This document shows positions 1 through 5,623 of a DNA stretch of 5,803 nucleotides, piece after piece. Made by a program: the position numbers and the translations under genes. A model generated the notes under the pieces. It was not told where the DNA came from. It searched no databases and saw nothing but the letters and a program-made list of their open reading frames with translations. Source of the DNA: Gammaproteobacteria bacterium (GTDB lineage: Bacteria; Pseudomonadota; Gammaproteobacteria; PS1; Pseudothioglobaceae); NCBI GenBank assembly GCA_029937335.1, contig JAPYQD010000049.1:1-5803 (forward strand), written 5' to 3'. Within the stretch, counting starts at the first letter, position 1. Each line of letters begins with the position of its first letter.

Positions 1-380
1 AACAGCTCACACCTACTGTTCAAGATGAGGCTGGTATCACCTATGCCAAAAAACTCAGCAAAGATGAAGCTTGGATTGATTGGTCACAAAGTGCCGTCCA
101 AATCAACCAACAAATTAGGGCGTTTAACCCTTACCCTATCGCTCAAACGCATGCACAAAGTGACAAATTTGAAGGCAAAGTATTACGTATTTTATCAGCC
201 ACCGTCATAGGCCTTGCCTATGACGAAAAGCCAGGTGAAGTAATTAAATGCACCAAAGGTGTTTGCCATGTAGCAACTGGTGATGGCGTATTGAGCTTAG
301 AGAAAGTTCAATTAGCTGGCAAAAAAGTAGTTGATATTAAAGACTTTACCAATGCTTACAGCTTAACAAAACTAAGCTGA
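1..380 (+). CDS. fmt: Methionyl-tRNA formyltransferase, C-terminal part (5' end outside window)
   Basis: This is the last 125 codons of a gene that enters from the left edge, read in the frame starting at base 3 and ending at TGA 378-380. Fmt transfers a formyl group from 10-formyl-tetrahydrofolate to Met-tRNAfMet in the cytoplasm, making the initiator tRNA. The visible part is the C-terminal tRNA-binding domain with the linker before it. Family signatures are clear: TYAKKLSKDEAWIDW near the start, then IRAFNPYP, a PGEV turn, VATGDGVLSL and QLAGKK. All align with the E. coli Fmt tail as I remember it. The catalytic formyltransferase domain lies outside the window and cannot be checked. The last 25 bp overlap the 3' end of trmL on the other strand. 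A different formyltransferase-family member is unlikely, because this C-terminal domain is typical of Fmt. Confidence 0.93.
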   Translation, partial: QLTPTVQDEAGITYAKKLSKDEAWIDWSQSAVQINQQIRAFNPYPIAQTHAQSDKFEGKVLRILSATVIGLAYDEKPGEVIKCTKGVCHVATGDGVLSLEKVQLAGKKVVDIKDFTNAYSLTKLS

Positions 381-808
381 CGCCAAGCTTCATAGGCCAC
401 AATCGACACACAATTAGAAAGATTCAAACTGCGTGATCCTGACTGCATAGGTAGTGTTATTCCTGGATATTGATCCAAAATTTCTTGTGGTAAGCCTCGT
501 GTTTCAGGGCCAAATAAAAATGAATCACCGCTTTGGTATTCAATATCTGTATAGCTTGTTTTTACTTTCGAGCTTACTGCAAACAATCGATCAGGTTTAG
601 CTTTGGCTAAATAATCTTCAAAATTTTCATATTCAGTTACTTTTGCCAACTCTTTATAGTCAAGCCCCGCTCGTCTCAGGCGTTTGTCTGTAATTTCAAA
701 ACCAAAGGGTTTAATTAAATGCAGACTCGCACCCATGTTGGCACTAAGGCGAATCAAACTACCGGTGTTGTTAGGAATCTCTGGTTCAAACAATACTAAA
801 TTTAACAT
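356..808 (-). CDS. trmL: tRNA (cytidine(34)-2'-O)-methyltransferase TrmL
   Basis: This 150-residue SPOUT-class methyltransferase is close to E. coli TrmL (YibK) in length and sequence. The family methylates the 2'-OH of the wobble nucleotide (C34 or cmnm5U34) of tRNALeu isoacceptors, using S-adenosylmethionine, as a cytoplasmic dimer. It starts with MLNLVLFEPEIPNNTG (residues 1-16), the usual TrmL N-terminus. DKRLRRAGLDY follows at 41-51. The knot that binds the cofactor is visible as FGPETRGLP (99-107) and SRSLNLSNCVSI (125-136), then YEAWRQ. The protein ends soon after, with none of the extra domains of larger SpoU enzymes. The start at 808 is fixed by the conserved N-terminus. No good Shine-Dalgarno precedes it; the nearest purine run, AAGG, lies about 16 nt away. 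The gene diverges from clpB and converges on fmt with a 25-bp overlap. Confidence 0.95.
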   Translation of the reverse strand: MLNLVLFEPEIPNNTGSLIRLSANMGASLHLIKPFGFEITDKRLRRAGLDYKELAKVTEYENFEDYLAKAKPDRLFAVSSKVKTSYTDIEYQSGDSFLFGPETRGLPQEILDQYPGITLPMQSGSRSLNLSNCVSIVAYEAWRQLSFVKL

Positions 809-825
809 AATATTTTATTTATGAC

Positions 826-852
826 CTTGAATATCGTCATATCATCCCATAG
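826..852 (+). promoter_or_regulatory. Sigma-32 (heat-shock) promoter for clpB
   Basis: CTTGAA at 826-831 gives a full match to the core of the sigma-32 -35 element. After 13 bp comes TCCCATAG (845-852), which fits the CCCCATnT-type -10 element except for its first base and the last T. Spacing lies within the range known for RpoH promoters (13-17 bp). Transcription would begin near base 860, leaving a leader of about 30 nt before the clpB start at 891. clpB is a classic RpoH target in gammaproteobacteria, so position and function agree. The spacer is shared with divergent trmL. Confidence 0.75.
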
Positions 853-882
853 ATAGTAAGCAACTTAACAAAAAAACATCAA
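853..882 (-). promoter_or_regulatory. Possible sigma-70-like promoter for trmL
   Basis: Read on the minus strand, TTGATG (plus-strand bases 877-882) is followed after 18 bp by TACTAT (853-858). Each hexamer matches its sigma-70 consensus at four of six positions. It would leave a leader of about 40 nt before the trmL start. It lies in the only spacer upstream of trmL, so some promoter is expected here, but in AT-rich DNA matches of this quality are common. Treat it as a candidate only. Confidence 0.28.
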
Positions 883-890
883 GATAGTAC

Positions 891-3449
891 ATGGATATTA
901 ATAAATTAACAGCTCAATTTCAGCAAGATTTAGCTCATGCTCAATCGCTTGCTAATAGCTTTAATCATAGTGTGATTGAAGCCTTACACGTACTCAGCGC
1001 AATGGTTGGTGATTCATCTAGCACGGTCAGTAGCCTTTTGTCTCAATGCTCGACAGACTTCGCCAAATTAAAATCTGATATTGAGGCACAAGTGAATCAA
1101 TTGGCTTCGTTGGATAATCCAACGGGTGATATTAATATTTCACAAAATTTATTACGTCTATTGAATCAGACTGATAAATTGGCTATCGATCGAGGGGATA
1201 GCTATCTCACTACCGAGTTATTTTTATTGGCTATCATCAAAGGCAATGATGCAACAACCCAACTATTAAAAAAACATGGTGTGAATGAAACACAACTCAC
1301 AACCATGATTGAAAACCTAAGAGGAGGCGAAACTGTGAACGATCAAAATGCAGAAACACAAAGAGATGCACTCAATAAATACACAACTGATTTAACCGAA
1401 CTTGCAAGCTTAGGCAAGCTTGATCCGGTGATTGGTCGTGATGGTGAAATTCGTCGCGCTATTCAAGTTTTGCAGCGTCGTACAAAAAACAATCCAGTGC
1501 TTATTGGTGAACCGGGTGTCGGAAAAACGGCTATCGCTGAAGGATTGGCACAACGTATTGTTAATAATGAAGTGCCTGAAGGTGTCAAAGGTAAGCGCTT
1601 ATTGTCTCTTGACATGGCAGCTCTAGTTGCAGGTGCAAAATATAAAGGTGAATTCGAAGAAAGAATGAAGGCTGTACTAAAAGACTTGGAAGCAGAAAAC
1701 GGCCAAGTGATCTTATTTATCGATGAATTGCACACCATGATGGGCGCAGGAAAAGGCGAAGGTTCTATGGACGCTGGAAACATGCTTAAACCAGCATTAG
1801 CACGTGGCGATTTACATTGCATGGGTGCAACCACGTTAGATGAGTATCGCCAATACATTGAAAAAGACTCTGCAATGGAGCGTCGTTTTCAAAAAGTATT
1901 AATCGATGAGCCGACACAAGAAGACACGGTTGCAATTTTGCGTGGATTGAAGGAAAAATACGAAGTACATCATGGTGTGGAAATTACCGATCCTGCCATT
2001 ATTGCAGCGGTAACTTACTCGACTCGCTACATTACCGACAGACAGTTGCCCGATAAGGCGATTGATTTAATCGACGAAGCGGCATCTCAAATTCGCATGG
2101 AACTTGACTCAAAGCCAGAATCGATGGACAAGCTTGATCGTAAATTAGTGCAATTAAAAATTGAAAAAATGGCACTAAAAAAGGAAAAAGATAAGGCCTC
2201 TAAAGAGCGTCTAAAAGAGCTGAAAGAGGTCATTAAAAATTTAGAAAAAGAATATGCTGATTTTGATGAAATTTGGAAAAGAGAAAAACTGGTTGTTCAA
2301 GGTGATGCGCATCTTAAAGAGGAATTAGAACAAGCCAAAATAGACCTTGAAAATGCACATCGAAATAATGATTTAGCCAAAATGAGTGAGTTGCAATATG
2401 GCATTATTCCAACATTGGAAGATAAAATATCGCAAGCAGAAAGTGCGGATGTTGAAGAAATGACCCTATTAAGAAACAAGGTCACTGAAGATGAAATTGC
2501 TGAAATTGTGGCTAGATGGACAGGTATCCCTGTGGACAAAATGATGGAAGGTGAAAAAGACAAACTATTGCAAATGGAAAGTATTATTCACAAGCGTTTA
2601 GTGGGCCAAGATAAGGCGGTTAAAGTCATATCTGATGCGGTTCGTCGATCACGCGCTGGCCTATCTGATCCAAACAGACCAGATGGATCATTCTTATTTA
2701 TGGGTCCAACAGGTGTGGGTAAAACCGAACTTACCAAAGCTTTAGCAGACTTTTTGTTTGATACCGAGCAAGCCATTGTGCGTGTAGATATGAGTGAGTT
2801 TATGGAAAAACACTCTGTTGCTCGCCTTATTGGCGCACCTCCTGGCTATGTGGGATACGAGCAAGGTGGCATGCTAACCGAAGCAGTACGTCGCAAGCCT
2901 TACTCGATTATTCTTTTGGATGAAATTGAAAAAGCACATCCTGATGTATTCAACATACTATTGCAGGTATTGGATGATGGCCGATTAACTGATGGTCAAG
3001 GTCGTACCGTTGATTTTAAAAATACCGTGATTGTCATGACCTCGAATTTAGGCTCGCATTTAATTCAAGAAAACCCAGGTAAGGACATGTCGGCCGAACT
3101 CACCAAATTAGTTGGCGAACATTTTCGACCTGAATTTGTTAACCGTATCGATGAAATTGTTACTTTCAATAGTCTTGGGAAAGATCAAATCAAAGGCATC
3201 GCCAAGATTCAAATTGAAATTCTGAAATCACGTCTATCTGACCTTGATCTTAAATTAACATTGAGTGATCAAGCGATGACATTAATTGTAGATAGAGGTT
3301 ACGATCCAGTATTTGGTGCAAGACCACTGAAACGCACGATTCAACAATTGCTAGAGAATCCACTTTCTCAAAAGATTTTATCTGGCGAGTTTTTGCCTGG
3401 CTCAACCATCCACGCCAATACTGAAAATAATGAGATCGTCTTTTCTTAA
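891..3449 (+). CDS. clpB: ATP-dependent disaggregase chaperone ClpB
   Basis: This complete 852-residue Hsp100 protein compares with 857 in E. coli. ClpB hexamers work with DnaK/DnaJ/GrpE in the cytosol to pull polypeptides out of aggregates. The N-terminal domain covers about residues 1-145. NBD1 has Walker A GEPGVGKT (206-213, K212), pore-loop KYKGEFE, Walker B ILFIDE (E279) and arginine fingers R331/R332. The M-domain coiled coil, about 410-530, is rich in Lys and Glu and holds the conserved Y503; it separates ClpB from ClpA and ClpC. NBD2 has Walker A GPTGVGKT (605-612, K611), pore-loop GYVG (Y653), Walker B DE (677-678) and sensor-2 GARPLKR (809-815). All catalytic residues are present and there is no ClpP-binding IGF loop in view. 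The main ATG has only a weak AAGA upstream. A sigma-32-type promoter precedes the gene and an internal start lies at codon 149. No intrinsic terminator follows. Confidence 0.98.
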   Translation: MDINKLTAQFQQDLAHAQSLANSFNHSVIEALHVLSAMVGDSSSTVSSLLSQCSTDFAKLKSDIEAQVNQLASLDNPTGDINISQNLLRLLNQTDKLAIDRGDSYLTTELFLLAIIKGNDATTQLLKKHGVNETQLTTMIENLRGGETVNDQNAETQRDALNKYTTDLTELASLGKLDPVIGRDGEIRRAIQVLQRRTKNNPVLIGEPGVGKTAIAEGLAQRIVNNEVPEGVKGKRLLSLDMAALVAGAKYKGEFEERMKAVLKDLEAENGQVILFIDELHTMMGAGKGEGSMDAGNMLKPALARGDLHCMGATTLDEYRQYIEKDSAMERRFQKVLIDEPTQEDTVAILRGLKEKYEVHHGVEITDPAIIAAVTYSTRYITDRQLPDKAIDLIDEAASQIRMELDSKPESMDKLDRKLVQLKIEKMALKKEKDKASKERLKELKEVIKNLEKEYADFDEIWKREKLVVQGDAHLKEELEQAKIDLENAHRNNDLAKMSELQYGIIPTLEDKISQAESADVEEMTLLRNKVTEDEIAEIVARWTGIPVDKMMEGEKDKLLQMESIIHKRLVGQDKAVKVISDAVRRSRAGLSDPNRPDGSFLFMGPTGVGKTELTKALADFLFDTEQAIVRVDMSEFMEKHSVARLIGAPPGYVGYEQGGMLTEAVRRKPYSIILLDEIEKAHPDVFNILLQVLDDGRLTDGQGRTVDFKNTVIVMTSNLGSHLIQENPGKDMSAELTKLVGEHFRPEFVNRIDEIVTFNSLGKDQIKGIAKIQIEILKSRLSDLDLKLTLSDQAMTLIVDRGYDPVFGARPLKRTIQQLLENPLSQKILSGEFLPGSTIHANTENNEIVFS
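1321..1337 (+). promoter_or_regulatory. Internal ribosome binding site and GTG start for the short ClpB form
   Basis: A complete GAGGAGG (1321-1327) sits 7 nt before GTG 1335-1337, which is in frame and is codon 149 of clpB. In E. coli, ClpB is also made from an internal GTG at Val149, giving a short form without the N-terminal domain. Here the codon number, the codon type and the surrounding RGGExV are the same. The short protein would have 704 residues and keep both ATPase modules. This Shine-Dalgarno is much stronger than the one before the main start at 891. Use of the site here is inferred from the sequence and from the E. coli precedent. Confidence 0.8.
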
Positions 3450-3463
3450 GTAGACAAACCTTT

Positions 3464-3504
3464 ATCGTCCATAGAGATTGATATAATCAAACTCTATGGA
3501 CGAT
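3464..3504 (+). repeat. 41-nt near-perfect dyad (hairpin) over the rnfE start codon
   Basis: The left arm ATCGTCCATAGAG (3464-3476) is the exact inverse complement of CTCTATGGACGAT (3492-3504). Inside these arms, after one A/A mismatch (3477 and 3491), TTGAT (3478-3482) pairs with ATCAA (3486-3490) around a 3-nt loop. In all, 18 of 19 positions pair. The rnfE ATG (3496-3498) lies within the right arm. In RNA from upstream the start codon would be buried in the stem; in DNA the dyad surrounds a -10-like element. No T-run follows on either strand, so it is not a standard terminator. Its function is unknown: an operator or a translation-blocking hairpin are the main options. Confidence 0.85.
3479..3487 (+). 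promoter_or_regulatory. Possible extended -10 promoter for rnfE
   Basis: TGATATAAT (3479-3487) matches the extended -10 form TGnTATAAT in full. No convincing -35 hexamer lies 16-18 bp upstream, which extended -10 promoters can tolerate. A start 6-8 nt downstream of the hexamer would fall at 3494-3496, on or just before the rnfE ATG at 3496, so the transcript could be leaderless or nearly so. This would fit the absence of any Shine-Dalgarno before rnfE. The element lies in the centre of the 41-nt dyad. No transcription data support it. Confidence 0.45.
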
Positions 3505-4191
3505 TACATCAAAATTGCAAAAAATGGCTTGTGGAACAACAACCAAGCTTTAGTTGCATTATTAGGTTTGTGCCCACTACTGGCGGTAACCAACAATGTG
3601 GTCAACTCTATCGCCCTTGGCTTAGCCACAACCTTTGTCTTGATCGCTTCAAATACAACGATTTCCATCTTTCGTCATCACATTTCAAAAGAGGTGCGCA
3701 TCCCTATCTTTGTTTTACTGATCGCTTCTTTTGTCACTATTGTTGAGCTGGCAATGCAATCCTATTTTTACGATTTGTATTTAATATTGGGTATTTTTGT
3801 GCCTTTAATTGTAACCAATTGTGCCATCTTAGGCAGAGCCGAAGCTTTTGCCAGTAAGAACACTTGGGGTAAATCAGCGCTTGATGGGTTGATGATGGGC
3901 ATTGGCTTTTCAGTGGTATTAATCATACTGGGTGCAATGCGAGAGCTTATAGGTTCTGGCACTTTGTTCGAACAATCTGACTTGCTACTCGGTAGTTTAG
4001 GTGATACACTGAGTATCACCGTGTTTGAAGATTACCAAGGCACATTATTGGCAATCTTACCCCCGGGGGCATTTATTGGTTTAGGGCTGATTGTCGCAGT
4101 TAAAAATCTAATTGATTTAAAAACTGCTGAAGCTAAAAAATCAGTACAGCCCAGTCAAAAACCAACAGTAGCTGTTGCTAATCATTTATAA
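3496..4191 (+). CDS. rnfE: Rnf/Rsx electron transport complex subunit E
   Basis: This 231-residue integral inner-membrane protein has the same length as E. coli RsxE. RnfE and RnfA form the paired core of the ion-translocating ferredoxin:NAD+ oxidoreductase; in E. coli the complex reduces SoxR. The match runs from the N-terminus (GLWNNNQALV, then GLCPLLAVTN at 24-33) through ISIFRHH, VRIPIFV, IFVPLIVTNCAILGRAEAFA (100-119), SALDG and LPPGAFIGLGL (188-198). Six membrane segments are expected. C26 and C109, in the two half-helix motifs, are the family's probable cluster ligands at the RnfA/RnfE interface. NqrD is less likely, since GLWxNN and GLCPLLAVT are RnfE-like. The ATG at 3496 is the only reasonable start: an in-frame TAA lies 12 nt upstream and the homologous N-terminus begins here. 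No Shine-Dalgarno is seen. The other rnf genes are not adjacent, which is unusual. The gene begins 46 bp after clpB and ends 14 bp before the rhodanese gene. Confidence 0.94.
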   Translation: MDDYIKIAKNGLWNNNQALVALLGLCPLLAVTNNVVNSIALGLATTFVLIASNTTISIFRHHISKEVRIPIFVLLIASFVTIVELAMQSYFYDLYLILGIFVPLIVTNCAILGRAEAFASKNTWGKSALDGLMMGIGFSVVLIILGAMRELIGSGTLFEQSDLLLGSLGDTLSITVFEDYQGTLLAILPPGAFIGLGLIVAVKNLIDLKTAEAKKSVQPSQKPTVAVANHL

Positions 4192-4194
4192 ATA

Positions 4195-4205
4195 GAGGAG
4201 AGAAA
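4195..4205 (+). promoter_or_regulatory. Strong ribosome binding site of the rhodanese gene
   Basis: GAGGAG (4195-4200) lies 5 nt before the ATG at 4206, just after the rnfE stop. It is the only strong Shine-Dalgarno before a full-length gene in this window and fixes the start, which also gives a normal signal peptide. Confidence 0.8.
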
Positions 4206-4832
4206 ATGAAAAAACTAATCGTATTACTTGCCAGCTTATTGGCACTAGGCGCAAATGCCGAAGGAGAAGTGACCAAAGAGGTGTTTATTTCACCCGGTGT
4301 TGTATCAATTGATATTACTCATCAAGGCGAGGTAGTCAAACTACAAAGAGACCAAGATAGAGACAACGAAATCTCGAGTTTTTATGTAAAAACCACGCGT
4401 GGAAAAATTCAAAAAATGCATCCATTTGCACCACATGCAGTTGACACCATTGGTGAGCTTGATGTTATTGAATATGTCAAACAAAGATCAGCAGGTGACG
4501 ATACAATTTTAGTGATTGATACACGCACACCTAACTGGCCAGTGATCTCGGGTGGTATTCCAACAGCAGTTAATATTCCTTATACAAGATTTAAAAACAA
4601 AGAAAAAGCACTTGAGATTATGGAAGACCAGCTCGGTGTTCAGGTGGATGATGTGTATGATTTCTCGTACGCTAAAACCTTAATCATGTATTGTAATGGC
4701 GTTTGGTGTGGTCAAACACCGGCGGCAATTAGCGCATTACTTAAGTACGGCTACCCTGCTGCAAAACTTAAATACTACCGTGGTGGTATGAATTCTTGGA
4801 AGTCATTAGGGTTAACGACAGTTAATTTATAA
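4206..4832 (+). CDS. Periplasmic rhodanese-like protein with a two-cysteine loop
   Basis: This 208-residue protein begins with a typical Sec signal peptide: MKK, a hydrophobic stretch of about 13 residues, then ANA before E19, a good signal peptidase I site. It is therefore probably periplasmic. The rhodanese domain covers about residues 83-205. It shows VIDTRTPNWP (103-112) near its start, GGIPTAVNIPYTRF (116-129), the active-site strand and loop LIMYCNGVWCGQ (159-170), and GYPAAKLKYYRGGMNSW near the end. C163 is at the catalytic cysteine position, and C168, in the same loop, is the only other cysteine in the precursor. Classical thiosulfate:cyanide rhodaneses carry one loop cysteine with basic residues; this loop has none, so sulfur transfer, thiol-disulfide exchange or binding are all open. 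Residues 20-80 form an N-terminal region I do not recognise. The gene follows rnfE by 14 bp and precedes prmC by 3 nt. The domain is certain; the substrate is unknown. Confidence 0.87.
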   Translation: MKKLIVLLASLLALGANAEGEVTKEVFISPGVVSIDITHQGEVVKLQRDQDRDNEISSFYVKTTRGKIQKMHPFAPHAVDTIGELDVIEYVKQRSAGDDTILVIDTRTPNWPVISGGIPTAVNIPYTRFKNKEKALEIMEDQLGVQVDDVYDFSYAKTLIMYCNGVWCGQTPAAISALLKYGYPAAKLKYYRGGMNSWKSLGLTTVNL

Positions 4833-4833
4833 G

Positions 4834-4852
4834 TCTTGAAAACGGTTCAAGA
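4834..4852 (+). repeat. Small hairpin enclosing the prmC TTG start
   Basis: TCTTGAA (4834-4840) and TTCAAGA (4846-4852) are perfect inverted repeats around a 5-nt loop. The TTG start codon of prmC lies in the left arm. The stem is AT-rich and weak. A ribosome ending at the rhodanese stop (4830-4832) would open it, so it could reinforce translational coupling. It could also be chance in AT-rich DNA. Confidence 0.4.
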
Positions 4853-5621
4853 TTATTTAAATAGTGGCGCATGCGATATTGCGCCACTCTTGTCTTTGGT
4901 GTTGGGAAAATCCAATACTCAGCTTTATGCGCAAAATGATTACGCTTTAGGTGACAAACAACAACAGCAACTCGAAAACTTTATTCAACAACGCGAACAA
5001 GGTATGCCTTTTGCCTATCTTAGTGGCAAAAAAGGCTTCTACCATCTTGATTTTAAAGTCACAAGAGACACGCTGATTCCACGCCCAGAGACTGAGTTAT
5101 TAATCGATATCACGCTTGATTTACTCAATAAAAATCAAAAATACCAAGTATTAGATTTAGGTACCGGTAGCGGTATCATCGCCGTCACTTTGGCCGATAT
5201 AAATCCGCGCTGGAAAGTGAGCGCTACAGACTTCTCTCAAGCGGCACTTGGTGTGGCTAAAGTTAATGCAACGACTAATATTAACTTTACTCAAGGCAGT
5301 TGGTTTGAAGCTGTGCCCGATCAAACCTTTGATTTAATCATCTCTAATCCGCCCTATATTGAAGAGGATGACACCTATCTTGATGATCTTACTTATGAGC
5401 CACAAACAGCATTAGTGTCTGGAGTAGATGGCTTGGATGATATTCGCATTATTATTAACAATGCGCCAGAATATCTAAATAAAGATGGTTATTTACTTCT
5501 AGAGCACGGCTATAACCAACAACAACAAATTACAAAATTATTAAATAAAGCGTTTCATAACATTAAAACTTTTAAAGATTACAACGGCAATGACCGTGTG
5601 GTTCTTGCGCAAATAAAATAG
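4836..5621 (+). CDS. prmC: Release factor glutamine N5-methyltransferase PrmC (HemK)
   Basis: PrmC methylates the glutamine of the GGQ motif in release factors RF1 and RF2, using S-adenosylmethionine, which speeds termination. The 261-residue protein has the usual small helical N-terminal substrate-binding domain (about 1-75), the IPRPETE motif (81-87), the cofactor-binding VLDLGTGSG (105-113), the catalytic NPPY (171-174), the EPxxALVSGxDGL segment and the LLLEHGYNQ strand near the end. Length and order fit the family. The TTG at 4836 is the most upstream possible start, because the frame is closed by the rhodanese TAA at 4830; the N-terminus it gives aligns with other PrmC proteins. No Shine-Dalgarno precedes it, so translation probably depends on ribosomes ending the rhodanese gene 3 nt upstream. 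prmC often follows prfA; here it does not. It ends 2 nt from a convergent gene. Confidence 0.94.
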   Translation: MKTVQDYLNSGACDIAPLLSLVLGKSNTQLYAQNDYALGDKQQQQLENFIQQREQGMPFAYLSGKKGFYHLDFKVTRDTLIPRPETELLIDITLDLLNKNQKYQVLDLGTGSGIIAVTLADINPRWKVSATDFSQAALGVAKVNATTNINFTQGSWFEAVPDQTFDLIISNPPYIEEDDTYLDDLTYEPQTALVSGVDGLDDIRIIINNAPEYLNKDGYLLLEHGYNQQQQITKLLNKAFHNIKTFKDYNGNDRVVLAQIK

Positions 5622-5623
5622 AT

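Noticed and set aside
25..210. A 61-codon open frame at the left end
   Set aside because: It is a shadow in another frame of fmt, whose own frame is open and matches the family throughout.
833..853. ATCGTC and CCATAGA occur both before clpB and in the left arm of the rnfE dyad
   Set aside because: The two parts are separated before clpB and adjacent in the dyad, so a shared regulator site is not supported; chance is enough.
1463..1858. A 131-codon open frame antisense to clpB
   Set aside because: It lies fully inside highly conserved clpB coding sequence, with composition typical of an antisense shadow and no recognisable motif.
3478..3490. TTGAT-ATA-ATCAA resembles an FNR/Anr box, tempting upstream of a redox gene
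   Set aside because: FNR sites have four bases between the half sites; here there are three. The spacing is strict, and the half sites are better explained as the inner part of the larger dyad.
3464..3504. Intrinsic terminator of clpB
   Set aside because: The stem is strong, but neither strand has a T-run after it, and the right arm runs into rnfE coding sequence.
3464..3504. Invertible promoter switch, since exact inverted repeats flank a -10 element
   Set aside because: The 15-bp spacer is too short for site-specific inversion and no recombinase is in the window. Rare template-switch inversion is possible but nothing shows it.
4954..4969. Glutamine runs in PrmC (residues 42-45 and 228-231) as unstable CAA repeats
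   Set aside because: Only four codons each, the first interrupted by CAG; too short to suggest phase variation.
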